Shown here: one piece after another, positions 17,045-23,896 of the stretch | Position numbering within the stretch: position 1 is the first letter of the stretch | Layout: every line of letters begins with the position of its first letter | Source of the DNA: an uncultured Prevotella sp. | Lineage (GTDB): Bacteria > Bacteroidota > Bacteroidia > Bacteroidales > Bacteroidaceae | Direction of reading: 5' to 3' | Length of the DNA stretch: 30,749 nucleotides | Assembly: GCA_900541335.1 (NCBI GenBank) | Contig: UQJC01000023.1 | Coordinates: 1-30,749, forward strand | Program-made: the position numbers and the translations under genes | Notes under the pieces: model-generated | The model's input: the letters and a program-made list of their open reading frames with translations, nothing else | Database searches by the model: none | Told to the model about the DNA's origin: nothing

Positions 17045-17656
17045 ATGATAAATGAACTATATCCTTCAAAGCTACTGGAGAAGGCGGTGCAGGAATTAAC
17101 TCGTTTGCCTGGCGTAGGGCGAAAAACGGCTCTGCGCTTTGCCTTGTATCTGCTCAAGCAAGATGCTGACGTCGTTCACTCTTTTAGTGATAGCCTAACC
17201 CATTTGCGTGACGATGTGAAACACTGTCACGTGTGTCACAATCTCTCCGATACGGAACTTTGTGATATTTGTGCAGACCCACGCCGCGATCGTTCGCTCA
17301 TCTGTGTGGTTGAAAACATCCACAGCGTGATGTCGATTGAGAATACGGGGCAGTTTCACGGACTGTACCACGTGCTCGGAGGCGTTATTTCGCCAGTAGA
17401 CGGCATCGGGCCTTCCAACTTAGAGTTAGATTCCCTTTTCAAACGCGTAGAAGCGGGTGGGGTAGAGGAATTGATTCTGGCGCTCAATCCTACGATGGAA
17501 GGAGATACGACCAACTTCTTTATTTCCCGTCGTTTGTCGGGTACAGGAGTGAAACTTTCAGTCTTGGCACGAGGAGTGAGCGTAGGCGATGACTTGGAAT
17601 ATACAGACGAGGTTACTTTAGGACGTTCCCTTATGGGACGTACCCCTTTAAAGTAA
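17045..17656 (+). CDS. recR: recombination mediator RecR
   Basis: RecR works with RecO (and RecF) to load RecA onto SSB-coated single-stranded DNA. The 203-residue protein has the helix-hairpin-helix LPGVGRKTALR (21-31), a Cys4 zinc finger (C61, C64, C73, C76 in CHVCHNLSDTELCDIC), and a Toprim domain with VVENIHSV, YHVLGGVISPVDGIGP and LALNPTMEGDTT. The C-terminal Walker-B-like region is typical. It has its own terminator 15 bp downstream. Confidence 0.97.
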   Translation: MINELYPSKLLEKAVQELTRLPGVGRKTALRFALYLLKQDADVVHSFSDSLTHLRDDVKHCHVCHNLSDTELCDICADPRRDRSLICVVENIHSVMSIENTGQFHGLYHVLGGVISPVDGIGPSNLELDSLFKRVEAGGVEELILALNPTMEGDTTNFFISRRLSGTGVKLSVLARGVSVGDDLEYTDEVTLGRSLMGRTPLK

Positions 17657-17670
17657 TCTGCAAGACCATA

Positions 17671-17697
17671 GGGACGAAGGTGTTTCGTCCTTTTTTT
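17671..17697 (+). terminator. intrinsic terminator after recR
   Basis: GGACGAA (17672-17678) pairs with TTCGTCC (17684-17690) around a 5-nt loop, followed directly by seven T residues. This is a textbook intrinsic terminator. Confidence 0.93.
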
Positions 17698-17867
17698 ATG
17701 GCATTGGGCTTTTTGCCGTCCTTCCCGTTCTTAACTATTCGTAGGAAAATGCAATAAATTGCTATAATTGTGGTTTTTCAAAGTGCGATTTCTTGTCAAC
17801 TCCCGGGTCATGCACTTCCTTCGTACGCGTATCTTATTGAAATCGCCTCCTTAATACTTGAAATGTT

Positions 17868-18296
17868 ATGAATATGTCTGAACATCATTCTTCATCCGTT
17901 ACTTCCAACATACGTGTTGCTCGCATAGTCTATTATGCTGTTTGGCTTTTGGTAGCATTAGGTGCCGCACTGTCTGAGGCCGAGGTGTTGCCGACAGGTT
18001 ACTTAGCTGTCACAGCAGAAGGTTTGTACGCTATTCAAATGGTCTGTGTTGCTCTGCTGTTAGTTGTTCCTTGGCTCTCATTGAAATGGTTTCACTTCAC
18101 TTTCGTCCGCAAGGCTTTGATGGCCAATCCTGTCAGTCGGGGGCGATGGAATCTATATCGCATTCTTTTAATGGGCGGTTTCCTGTTCTTTAATCTAGGC
18201 ATGTATTATGCTTTGCTGAGCACCACAACTCCGCTTTTTGGCTTGCTTATCGGACTGATGGCCTACGTATTCTGTATGCCTAAACGGAGCGAGTAA
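17868..18296 (+). CDS. small four-helix membrane protein, unknown function
   Basis: I do not recognise a characterised family. The 142-residue product has a short polar N-terminus (serine/histidine rich), then four hydrophobic segments at about 19-36, 51-72, 96-116 and 122-137, and ends with a basic KRSE tail. It is therefore an integral inner-membrane protein with both ends probably cytoplasmic. It is flanked by recR (211 bp upstream, behind a terminator) and a glycosyltransferase gene 78 bp downstream on the same strand. A shared transcript with the glycosyltransferase is likely. The start could be either ATG (17868 or 17874). Confidence 0.7.
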   Translation: MNMSEHHSSSVTSNIRVARIVYYAVWLLVALGAALSEAEVLPTGYLAVTAEGLYAIQMVCVALLLVVPWLSLKWFHFTFVRKALMANPVSRGRWNLYRILLMGGFLFFNLGMYYALLSTTTPLFGLLIGLMAYVFCMPKRSE

Positions 18297-18374
18297 CCAA
18301 TGGAACACAAGAAACTTGTTGGTCTGTAAACAAGTAAACCGATCTCATAATCAGAAAATCATAGAAGTTCTCCC

Positions 18375-19580
18375 ATGAGAATATCCATTATTATCGTCAG
18401 TTACAATGTCAAGCACTTCGTAGAGCAGTGTTTGCTTTCCATATTCCGAAGTCAGGGAATTAGTCTGAATGAATTGGAGGTATATGTAGTTGACAATTGT
18501 TCAAAGGATGATACGATAGCTTATTTGCGCCGTCATTTCCCGGTGGCGACCTATCCACATTTACATTTGATAGCCAATAAGCGCAATGTAGGCTTTGGAA
18601 AGGCCAATAACCAAGTGCTTGACCGTGTACGGGGTAAGTACGTATTGTTTCTCAATCCCGATACCTTGCTTACAGAGCGTACGTTGGCCGATGCGTTTGC
18701 TGAAGCAGAGCTTCATCCCGATTTAGGTGCCATGGGGGTGAAGATGTTGCATACAAACGGCAGTTTTGCACTTGAATCGCGCCGAGGTGTACCTTCTCCC
18801 TGGGTATCCCTTTGTAAGATGTCAGGTTTGACCTCATTGTTCCCCCAGAGTCCGCGTTGGGGCAAGTATTACATGCAGTATTTGCCTTTAGATCGTGCCA
18901 CGCAAATAGAAGTGGTATCGGGTGCCTTCATGATGATTCCGCTTGCTGCATTGCGAAAAGTAGGAAGTTTTGACGAAACCTTCTTCATGTATGGAGAAGA
19001 CATCGATCTGTCCTTCCGTTTGCTCAAGGCTGGCTATCACAATTACTATTGCCCGACTTCGATTCTGCATTATAAGGGAGAAAGTACGAAGAAGAATACC
19101 TATCGTTATGTTCATGTCTTCTATGAAGCCATGCTCATCTTCTTCCGCAAGCATTATCGTCATTACAACATACTTTTATCCCTCCCCATTAAGTCAGCCA
19201 TTCTGATGCGTGCGGCAATGGCCTTGGTTATGCAGCAAATGCGTGAGCTCAATCGTTTCTTGCACCCTCGCCAATCAAAGGACGAAACAGAGTCTATGCT
19301 TTATATTGGGCGAGCCTCAGACGCGGTGCGCCAGTTGGCGGAAGAGTATGGTTTGAATATGGATTATTTGAGTGCTGACGAAAGCTCCTTGCCCCAAGGT
19401 CATCTATCTTCGCAGTTAGCCAATCGTTCCTACGGCTGCGTGGTTTATGATACGATGAATTTTTCGGTACACACGTTTCTTCGTCTTTTTGAGTCCTCTG
19501 TGCATCCTCATTGCCATATCGGCACCTTCAATCCCAAGCGAGGCGTATTGATAACGCCTTCGCGTGTATTCGAAAAGTAG
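18375..19580 (+). CDS. family 2 glycosyltransferase (rhamnosyltransferase-like)
   Basis: The protein is a predicted GT-A fold glycosyltransferase acting at the cytoplasmic face in surface polysaccharide synthesis. It begins with the GT2 strand SIIIVSYNVKHFVEQCL (4-20). Next come VVDNCSKDDT with Asp40, NVGFGKANNQ (71-80), the metal-binding LFLNPDT (Asp96), the acceptor-site GAFMMIPLAALRKVGSFDE and the FMYGEDIDLSFRLLKAGY motif. A C-terminal extension of about 120 residues after 280 (LYIGRASDAVRQLAEEYG onward) is not part of the catalytic fold and is of unknown role. The sugar and acceptor are not predictable; WbbL-like rhamnosyltransferases are the closest type I know. It is not within a visible O-antigen cluster. 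Confidence 0.88.
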   Translation: MRISIIIVSYNVKHFVEQCLLSIFRSQGISLNELEVYVVDNCSKDDTIAYLRRHFPVATYPHLHLIANKRNVGFGKANNQVLDRVRGKYVLFLNPDTLLTERTLADAFAEAELHPDLGAMGVKMLHTNGSFALESRRGVPSPWVSLCKMSGLTSLFPQSPRWGKYYMQYLPLDRATQIEVVSGAFMMIPLAALRKVGSFDETFFMYGEDIDLSFRLLKAGYHNYYCPTSILHYKGESTKKNTYRYVHVFYEAMLIFFRKHYRHYNILLSLPIKSAILMRAAMALVMQQMRELNRFLHPRQSKDETESMLYIGRASDAVRQLAEEYGLNMDYLSADESSLPQGHLSSQLANRSYGCVVYDTMNFSVHTFLRLFESSVHPHCHIGTFNPKRGVLITPSRVFEK

Positions 19581-19629
19581 TCATCTTTGTAATTCCTATC
19601 AGCATCGTAGCTTTTTCTAAGAGCTAAAC

Positions 19630-19675
19630 AAAAGAGACGCATCCTTCCGTTTGGAACGATGCGTCTCTTTTGTTT
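19630..19675. terminator. terminator after the glycosyltransferase gene
   Basis: AAAAGAGACGCATC (19630-19643) pairs with 19658-19671. The inner TTCC/GGAA stem continues past a single C-C mismatch to a GTTT loop. TTTTGTTTT follows on the plus strand; the A-rich left flank also gives a T tract on the minus strand. Confidence 0.88.
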
Positions 19676-19750
19676 TGACTTCAGTAGGATCAGTAGCGTC
19701 CGATCAACAACGTTGCTTTTGCAGAATCAACGTCAGTCAGCTGAAGTGTT

Positions 19751-19787
19751 GAAAATAAAAAAGCGAGTAGTTGAAAACTACTCGCTT
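19751..19787 (-). terminator. terminator of the tRNA-Asp/tRNA-Cys transcript
   Basis: On the minus strand AAGCGAGTAGTT (19787-19776) pairs perfectly with AACTACTCGCTT (19772-19761) around a 3-nt loop, followed by TTTTATTTTC. It starts 6 nt past the tRNA-Cys 3' end. Confidence 0.92.
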
Positions 19788-19792
19788 GAGTG

Positions 19793-19863
19793 AGGTACCC
19801 AGCAGATTCGAACTGCTGTACACGGTTTTGCAGACCGCTACCTAGCCACTCGGTCAGGGTACC
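19793..19863 (-). tRNA. tRNA-Cys (GCA)
   Basis: This is a 71-nt cloverleaf on the minus strand: acceptor GGTACCC pairs with GGGTACC, with discriminator T. The anticodon loop CTGCAAA contains GCA, and the T arm is CAGCAG-TTCGAAT-CTGCTG. The 3' CCA is not encoded. It is the second gene of a two-tRNA transcript. Confidence 0.95.
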
Positions 19864-19869
19864 AAAAGT

Positions 19870-19946
19870 TGGCGGTGCGTACGGGACTCGAACCCGTGAC
19901 CCCATGCGTGACAGGCATGTATTCTAACCAACTGAACTAACGCACC
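19870..19946 (-). tRNA. tRNA-Asp (GTC)
   Basis: This is a minus-strand cloverleaf with acceptor GGTGCGT/ACGCACC, discriminator G and an encoded CCA (19870-19872). The anticodon loop CTGTCAC contains GTC, and the T arm is ACGGG-TTCGAGT-CCCGT. It lies 6 nt upstream of tRNA-Cys. Confidence 0.96.
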
Positions 19947-19995
19947 TTGAAGTTGTATTTGCTTCGTGTTGTGCTCTCGTTCCCGATTGCGAGTG

Positions 19996-20026
19996 CAAAG
20001 GTACAACTATTTCAGTAAGTACCAAA
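19996..20026 (-). promoter_or_regulatory. promoter of the tRNA-Asp/tRNA-Cys unit
   Basis: On the minus strand TTTG (20026-20023) precedes TACCTTTG (20003-19996) by 19 bp. This is a full match to the Bacteroidota consensus. The predicted leader before tRNA-Asp is about 43 nt. Confidence 0.85.
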
Positions 20027-20043
20027 CTTTCAGCGCACTTTTT

Positions 20044-20562
20044 TCAAAAAAACTTCATCATTATTTTTGCGTCAACATACTTTCCTCGGATGAAATGCCA
20101 TTGGGGAAGAATTGAAATAACCTGATAACCAATAGATTCAAAGAGATGTAGAGAGGTCTCGTTGTCTGTTGAAATAATTGCGTAGAGCGAATGAATTCGG
20201 AGGCGATTTTTTGCGATCGTAGCCAAATCTTGTAGTGCAGCTTTTCCCAATCCCATGCCTCGAAACTCTTTGAGTAAGGCAATTCCTACTTCGGAACGGG
20301 CATGAAGAGCAGAATAATCGGTAAGATCTACGAGTCCGACAGCTATTTTTTTTCCTTCTTCGTTAATCGCATCGATGATTAAGCGAAGTTCTCCGCAAAC
20401 TTGTATAGGTTCGGCGGCTGCGATATATTGCTTGATGGCGTAACGAGAATAGGGAGCGTCTGCGTTTGATGTATCCCAAAGCTCGCGATCATTTTCAATC
20501 GTGTAGAGTAATTCTAGGTCTTCGGGTTCGCAGGGGCGTAAAGAAGAGAACTGGAGTGACAT
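20044..20562 (-). CDS. GNAT-family N-acetyltransferase
   Basis: From the ATG at 20562 the protein has 172 residues and the usual RimJ/RimL-SpeG-like layout. LRPCEPEDLELLYTIENDRELW lies at the N-terminus, and the strand GLVDLTDYSALHARSEVGIAL follows. The acetyl-CoA pyrophosphate loop RGMGLGKAAL is at 101-110, and the motif B region ISTDNETSLHLFESIGY at 130-146. The open frame extends 53 codons upstream to 20721, but that part has no family resemblance and crosses likely leader sequence, so I use the shorter start. The substrate (a polyamine or a protein N-terminus are possible) is not readable. It is a lone minus-strand gene between two stable-RNA units. Confidence 0.85.
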   Translation of the reverse strand: MSLQFSSLRPCEPEDLELLYTIENDRELWDTSNADAPYSRYAIKQYIAAAEPIQVCGELRLIIDAINEEGKKIAVGLVDLTDYSALHARSEVGIALLKEFRGMGLGKAALQDLATIAKNRLRIHSLYAIISTDNETSLHLFESIGYQVISILPQWHFIRGKYVDAKIMMKFF

Positions 20563-20726
20563 AATGAGTAGCGGTATGATAGGGAGTCTATGGAAGTTAT
20601 CTAAGTAGGATTGCTTTAGAAAGTGGGAGGAAGGAAAATTTATGGGTCTGTCTTGGATTAAGATACTCCCTTCGGAGATTAGAATCTCTGGCTTTATCGA
20701 GTGAGCCCATGTAGTTTTCAAGTAAA

Positions 20727-20734
20727 CAAAGATA
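20727..20734 (-). promoter_or_regulatory. putative -7 box for the acetyltransferase gene
   Basis: The minus strand reads TATCTTTG, a full match to TAnnTTTG. It would give a leader of about 155 nt. The -33 position falls in the T tract of the tRNA-Thr terminator and is only TTTTCG-like. Confidence 0.45.
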
Positions 20735-20751
20735 GTCTAAACGAATGAATA

Positions 20752-20785
20752 CGAAAAAAGCGTATGCTTTAATTAGCATACGCTT
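20752..20785 (-). terminator. terminator of the SRP RNA/tRNA-Thr transcript
   Basis: AAGCGTATGCT (20785-20775, minus strand) pairs perfectly with AGCATACGCTT (20768-20758) around a 6-nt loop, followed by a T run then CG. It lies 20 nt past the tRNA-Thr 3' end. Confidence 0.92.
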
Positions 20786-20804
20786 AAATCGATAGTTTTT
20801 TGAG

Positions 20805-20878
20805 AGCCTCTTGTCGGATTCGAACCAACGACCCCGAGATTACAAATCACGTGCTCTGGCCAACTGAGCTAAAGAGGC
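20805..20878 (-). tRNA. tRNA-Thr (TGT)
   Basis: This is a 74-nt minus-strand cloverleaf: acceptor GCCTCTT/AAGAGGC, discriminator T, D arm AGCTCAGTTGGCCAGAGC, anticodon loop TTTGTAA containing TGT, and T arm TTGG-TTCGAAT-CCGA. CCA is not encoded. Its 5' end is only 4 nt from the 3' end of the SRP RNA. Confidence 0.96.
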
Positions 20879-20882
20879 GGGT

Positions 20883-20977
20883 GGGTAAGCTCACTGTATC
20901 GCGTAGCGACACCGACTACCTTTGCTGCGGTCAAGCCCTGGAGGATTCGAAGGGTGCAAACCGTACAGCACTTACCC
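20883..20977 (-). ncRNA. ffs: signal recognition particle RNA (small bacterial type, 4.5S)
   Basis: SRP RNA forms the co-translational targeting particle with the protein Ffh. On the minus strand the ends close as GGGTAAG/CTTACCC with a second stem CTGTA/TACAG. The apical domain carries the conserved Ffh-binding signature: CAGG on the 5' side and GCAGCAAAGG on the 3' side of the tip. The tip reads GC-U-UGAC-C-GC, so the tetraloop is UGAC (URRC class) and not the common GGAA. The length of about 95 nt fits the small bacterial form lacking the Alu domain. It lies directly downstream of a strong promoter and directly upstream of tRNA-Thr. The exact ends are inferred from the closing stem. A covariance search was not possible here. 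Confidence 0.87.
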
Positions 20978-21016
20978 GTTTGGGTTGCGGTAGGAGTTAT
21001 TTCCTTTTTGCGAGTG

Positions 21017-21048
21017 CAAAGGTAGTGTGTTTGGTTGTTTCCACCAAA
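21017..21048 (-). promoter_or_regulatory. promoter of the SRP RNA/tRNA-Thr unit
   Basis: On the minus strand TTTG (21048-21045) precedes TACCTTTG (21024-21017) by 20 bp. Transcription should begin near 21011, about 34 nt before the SRP RNA. Confidence 0.85.
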
Positions 21049-21096
21049 TGAAATCCCATTTTTTTTCGAGAAAAGTGCATTTTTCTTTGTTTTAGG

Positions 21097-21129
21097 CCCC
21101 AAAAGCCTTGTTTGGAGGGGATTTTGGGG
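21097..21129 (-). terminator. possible terminator after the DUF4421 gene
   Basis: CCCCAAAA (21129-21122, minus strand) pairs with TTTTGGGG (21104-21097), with a shorter inner CC/GG pair. It lies between the DUF4421 stop and the next promoter, but no good T run follows immediately. Confidence 0.4.
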
Positions 21130-21159
21130 GTATCCGAGCGGAGAATCCTGCAGAGGAAG

Positions 21160-22395
21160 CTACTTCTTTTTTCGGTAAGCTTTCTTTCGATTGAAGAAAA
21201 AGCCCACGTAAATGTTAGCGTAATTGACCGAATTCGTAATTGACAGTCGGTTTTTGCGGTAAACATAGAGGTGTCCGATATAGGAAGCTCCTGCAAACCA
21301 GTGGGTGTTGTTCCAGACAATGCCTGCGCGTGAGGTGCAGTCAAAGCTGAAATTCTTTAAGTCTAACAGCATTTCGTTCCCTTGCAGTTTCTTGCCTTTT
21401 ACCTTTCGGATGCCCACTGAGGGCATAACCGAGGCACCCAAGAGCCAATTGCGGGCTAACACCCAGTTGTATGCATAGCCTGCGCTGATATAATAGTAGT
21501 CGTAATCAATCTTGCGAAACTTCAGTTCGTCAATGATGATTTCGTTTCCTGGAGGGCCAATCAGCTGCTCTGGCAATGACTTATAGTCAAAATCAATCTT
21601 TTGCTTGCTATATCCCAGTCCCAGCATGGGAGAACCACAGCTTATGCGTTGCACCGTACTTTGGTTATAGGCCGCAGGGTAGGAGAAGTGTTTGTGGTTA
21701 AACACATAGTAAGCACTGATTGAAATGGTCTTGGCATCCATTCCCTTGAGAGGAATTCCGTCTACTGACTTCGGGGGGACATTTTCAAATCCTGTCGCTT
21801 TACGTAGGCGGAAATCTCCTGTATTCTTTACATAGAGCAAGTCACAGCCTAACATGGAACTGTACAGACTGAGGTTAAATTCCGACGATTTGCCGAGTGA
21901 GCGCGGATGACTGACGTCGAAAGTATAGCCCAAGAAGATCCATCGCCAACCAAAGTACGGACCGATCTTAAAGCTGGGGGCAGGTTTGGTCGAGATACTT
22001 TGACTGATGCCGTCTGCACTTCGTCCTGCCAACCGGTATACCTGGAAGTAGTTGGTATTTTGCAACATCGCCGTGAAGTTGTAATAGTTGGGCGAGATGT
22101 AGGTCGTGTCATAGCTGTCAAAGTTCTTGATGAAACGGGCCATGAGGTTTCCCGTATGCTTCATCTTTTTGCCAAACGTCTGAAAGCCGTTGAGCTTCTT
22201 GGCCGTTAGCTCCGTACCTTCAACTGTAGCCAAGGTGTCTGGCGGCAGAGGGACAGTCGGCCGACAACCACAAGGCACCATCTGCTCTTCCGTTTGCCCC
22301 ACGACGAGGGTGTCCTGAGGCGTTTGGACGGAGAGTGAACTGCCCGTAACGGCAGACAGCAGACAGAGGAGAGGAAAAGAAGGAGAGAGAGGCAT
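21160..22395 (-). CDS. DUF4421 outer-membrane beta-barrel-like protein
   Basis: I recognise the Bacteroidales family DUF4421, whose function is unknown. The 411-residue protein begins with a hydrophobic segment (SFPLLCLLSAVTG) that fits a signal peptide. A proline-rich linker follows to about residue 60. The conserved body then contains FDSYDTTYISPNYYNFTAMLQNT, KIGPYFGWRWIFLGYTFD, YYVFNHKHFSYPAAYNQS, SCGSPMLGLGYSKQ, YYISAGYAYNWVLARNWLLGAS, WFAGASYIGHLYVYR and a final NIYVGFFF. Alternating hydrophobic/polar strands with aromatic girdles indicate an outer-membrane barrel; the end is followed by a basic KKAYRKKK tail, whereas many barrels end on an aromatic residue. It is a lone gene with no partner to hint at a role. 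Confidence 0.82.
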   Translation of the reverse strand: MPLSPSFPLLCLLSAVTGSSLSVQTPQDTLVVGQTEEQMVPCGCRPTVPLPPDTLATVEGTELTAKKLNGFQTFGKKMKHTGNLMARFIKNFDSYDTTYISPNYYNFTAMLQNTNYFQVYRLAGRSADGISQSISTKPAPSFKIGPYFGWRWIFLGYTFDVSHPRSLGKSSEFNLSLYSSMLGCDLLYVKNTGDFRLRKATGFENVPPKSVDGIPLKGMDAKTISISAYYVFNHKHFSYPAAYNQSTVQRISCGSPMLGLGYSKQKIDFDYKSLPEQLIGPPGNEIIIDELKFRKIDYDYYYISAGYAYNWVLARNWLLGASVMPSVGIRKVKGKKLQGNEMLLDLKNFSFDCTSRAGIVWNNTHWFAGASYIGHLYVYRKNRLSITNSVNYANIYVGFFFNRKKAYRKKK

Positions 22396-22685
22396 AGGGG
22401 AGGTGAACAGGAATTTGACGACAATAGAGTGTGTATTCCCTCGCCAGGCGTGGGCAACACACCGAGAGGGGATATTCGGTTTTGGAAAAATCTTCAGTAG
22501 TTATTCCGCGTGTGGCGGGTTTCTACCAGTAGGTGGTAGGGAAGCAAACTGCAGTTTCCGGGTATTTCGCAACGGTCACACCTGGGGCATCATGCTGTTT
22601 GCCTCAGACAAAAGGTTGAAGCCGAAGGCAAGAGCAGCACAACCTATGGCTTGTCCGAAACAAGGAGAAACAGCTACGAAACTAT
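22396..22685. other. intergenic region between DUF4421 and Gfo/Idh genes
   Basis: These 290 bp are non-coding as far as I can see; the plus-strand frame through it runs into the oxidoreductase gene antisense and resembles nothing. It contains a perfect 12-bp palindrome AAACTGCAGTTT at 22546-22557. No clear Bacteroidota promoter box was found for the DUF4421 gene. Confidence 0.5.
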
Positions 22686-23666
22686 TTAGAACTTTCCCAA
22701 AATGCGGTCTACGACCCAGTTTACCGAGGTTGCGCTCACGCAGTCGCAGCGGCAGATGGCTTTGTTTTGTAAGTGTTCTACAACGAGGCGAATCAATGGT
22801 AATTGTACATAAGGAGGATTGGGCACTTTAAATTCTTGGCGTCCTTCCTCATTCTGTAATACAATCGGTTGGTAAGTAAAGACCGAGAACGAAATGGAGC
22901 CCTTGTCTCCAATGATGTCAATACGGTCCTCTTTGGCAGATTCATGAGCTACAAAGCACCACGAACCCGATCCCGGCAGTCCGTTGTCAAACTTGAAGCA
23001 GGCACTGACCGAATCTTCTGTTTTGTAGAGCCCACCACGGTTAGCCTTCATGCCTTCTGCCTCGATAATGGGGCCAAACATCTCTTGCAGGAGGTCCAGT
23101 TGGTGCGGAGCCAAGTCATAGAAGTAGCCCCCGCCAGCAATGTCAGCCTGTACGCGCCAAGGCAGGTTCGTACTGTTGTAGTCCAAATCGCGTGGCGGCA
23201 CCGCAAAGCGAATTTGCACATTAACCACCTTACCGACTGCACCTTCTTCTACCAGTTGCTTCACCTTCTGGAAGTAAGGCAGGTAACGTCGGTAGTAAGC
23301 CACAAAACAGGGAACTCCCGTCGTTTCAGCAATGCGGTTGATGCGGCAACAGTCTTCGTAGTTCGAGGCCATCGGCTTTTCGACATAGACCGCCTTCCCG
23401 CTCTTCATCGCCATGATAGCATAAGTGGCATGCGTAGAGGGTGGAGTAGCAATATAGATAGCGTTTACTTCGGGGTCATTGATTAGTTCTACGGGGTCCG
23501 TATACCAGCGTTTCACCCGGTGGCGTTCCGCGTAGGACTTGGCCTTCTCGGCGCGGCGGCTCATGACAGCTACCACTTCCGAACCCTCAATAGCGTTGAA
23601 GGCAGGACCACTTTTTCGTTCAGTAACTTCACCACAACCGATGAAGCCCCAGCGTATTGTTTTCAT
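22686..23666 (-). CDS. Gfo/Idh/MocA-family NAD(P)-dependent oxidoreductase
   Basis: From ATG 23666 the protein has 326 residues. It has an N-terminal Rossmann fold with GFIGCGEV (7-14) and the family cofactor motif YVEKPMA (EKP at 96-98). In the C-terminal half, GGGYFYDLAPHQLDLL places a conserved His188 at the active site. Members oxidise or reduce sugars, inositols or related carbohydrates; the substrate cannot be assigned. The frame is open a further 63 codons upstream, but those residues have no family match and the Rossmann strand would be too far from the N-terminus, so the shorter start is chosen. The gene lies downstream of carB in the same direction but is separated by a large hairpin terminator. 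Confidence 0.9.
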   Translation of the reverse strand: MKTIRWGFIGCGEVTERKSGPAFNAIEGSEVVAVMSRRAEKAKSYAERHRVKRWYTDPVELINDPEVNAIYIATPPSTHATYAIMAMKSGKAVYVEKPMASNYEDCCRINRIAETTGVPCFVAYYRRYLPYFQKVKQLVEEGAVGKVVNVQIRFAVPPRDLDYNSTNLPWRVQADIAGGGYFYDLAPHQLDLLQEMFGPIIEAEGMKANRGGLYKTEDSVSACFKFDNGLPGSGSWCFVAHESAKEDRIDIIGDKGSISFSVFTYQPIVLQNEEGRQEFKVPNPPYVQLPLIRLVVEHLQNKAICRCDCVSATSVNWVVDRILGKF

Positions 23667-23779
23667 AAGTGTGAGGAATGAGGGGGATAGAATCAATGTG
23701 CGGCGTGAATCTGCAAGCGTCTCGAAGTGTGGCTCTCGCAGCAGAGAATGTAATAACATCTGAATCACGCTACTGATCC

Positions 23780-23862
23780 GAATATAATAAAGGTGTGTGG
23801 AAGCTCGGTACACACCGCGTCCTAGATAAGCGGACAGCTGGCACCGTGTTTCCACACACCTT
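23780..23862 (-). terminator. long-loop hairpin terminator after carB
   Basis: On the minus strand AAGGTGTGTGGAA (23862-23850) pairs perfectly with TTCCACACACCTT (23802-23790), followed by TATTATATT. The 47-nt loop is unusually large and can itself fold (CGGT/ACCG and GTCC/GGAC pairings), so the element may be a branched RNA. Confidence 0.7.
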
Positions 23863-23896
23863 ATTCGTTTAATAATCCCGATAGGGGGAGTCTCGA

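Noticed and set aside
20917..20924. Plus-strand TACCTTTG resembling a -7 box
   Set aside because: It is the complement of the conserved CAAAGGTA segment of the SRP RNA and has no TTTG 19-20 bp upstream.
22546..22557. Perfect palindrome AAACTGCAGTTT as an operator
   Set aside because: It is a single copy with no nearby promoter box; a 12-bp palindrome can arise by chance in 30 kb.
22403..22831. Plus-strand ORF of 142 residues upstream of the DUF4421 gene
   Set aside because: It overlaps the 3' end of the Gfo/Idh gene antisense and has no hydrophobic core or motif.
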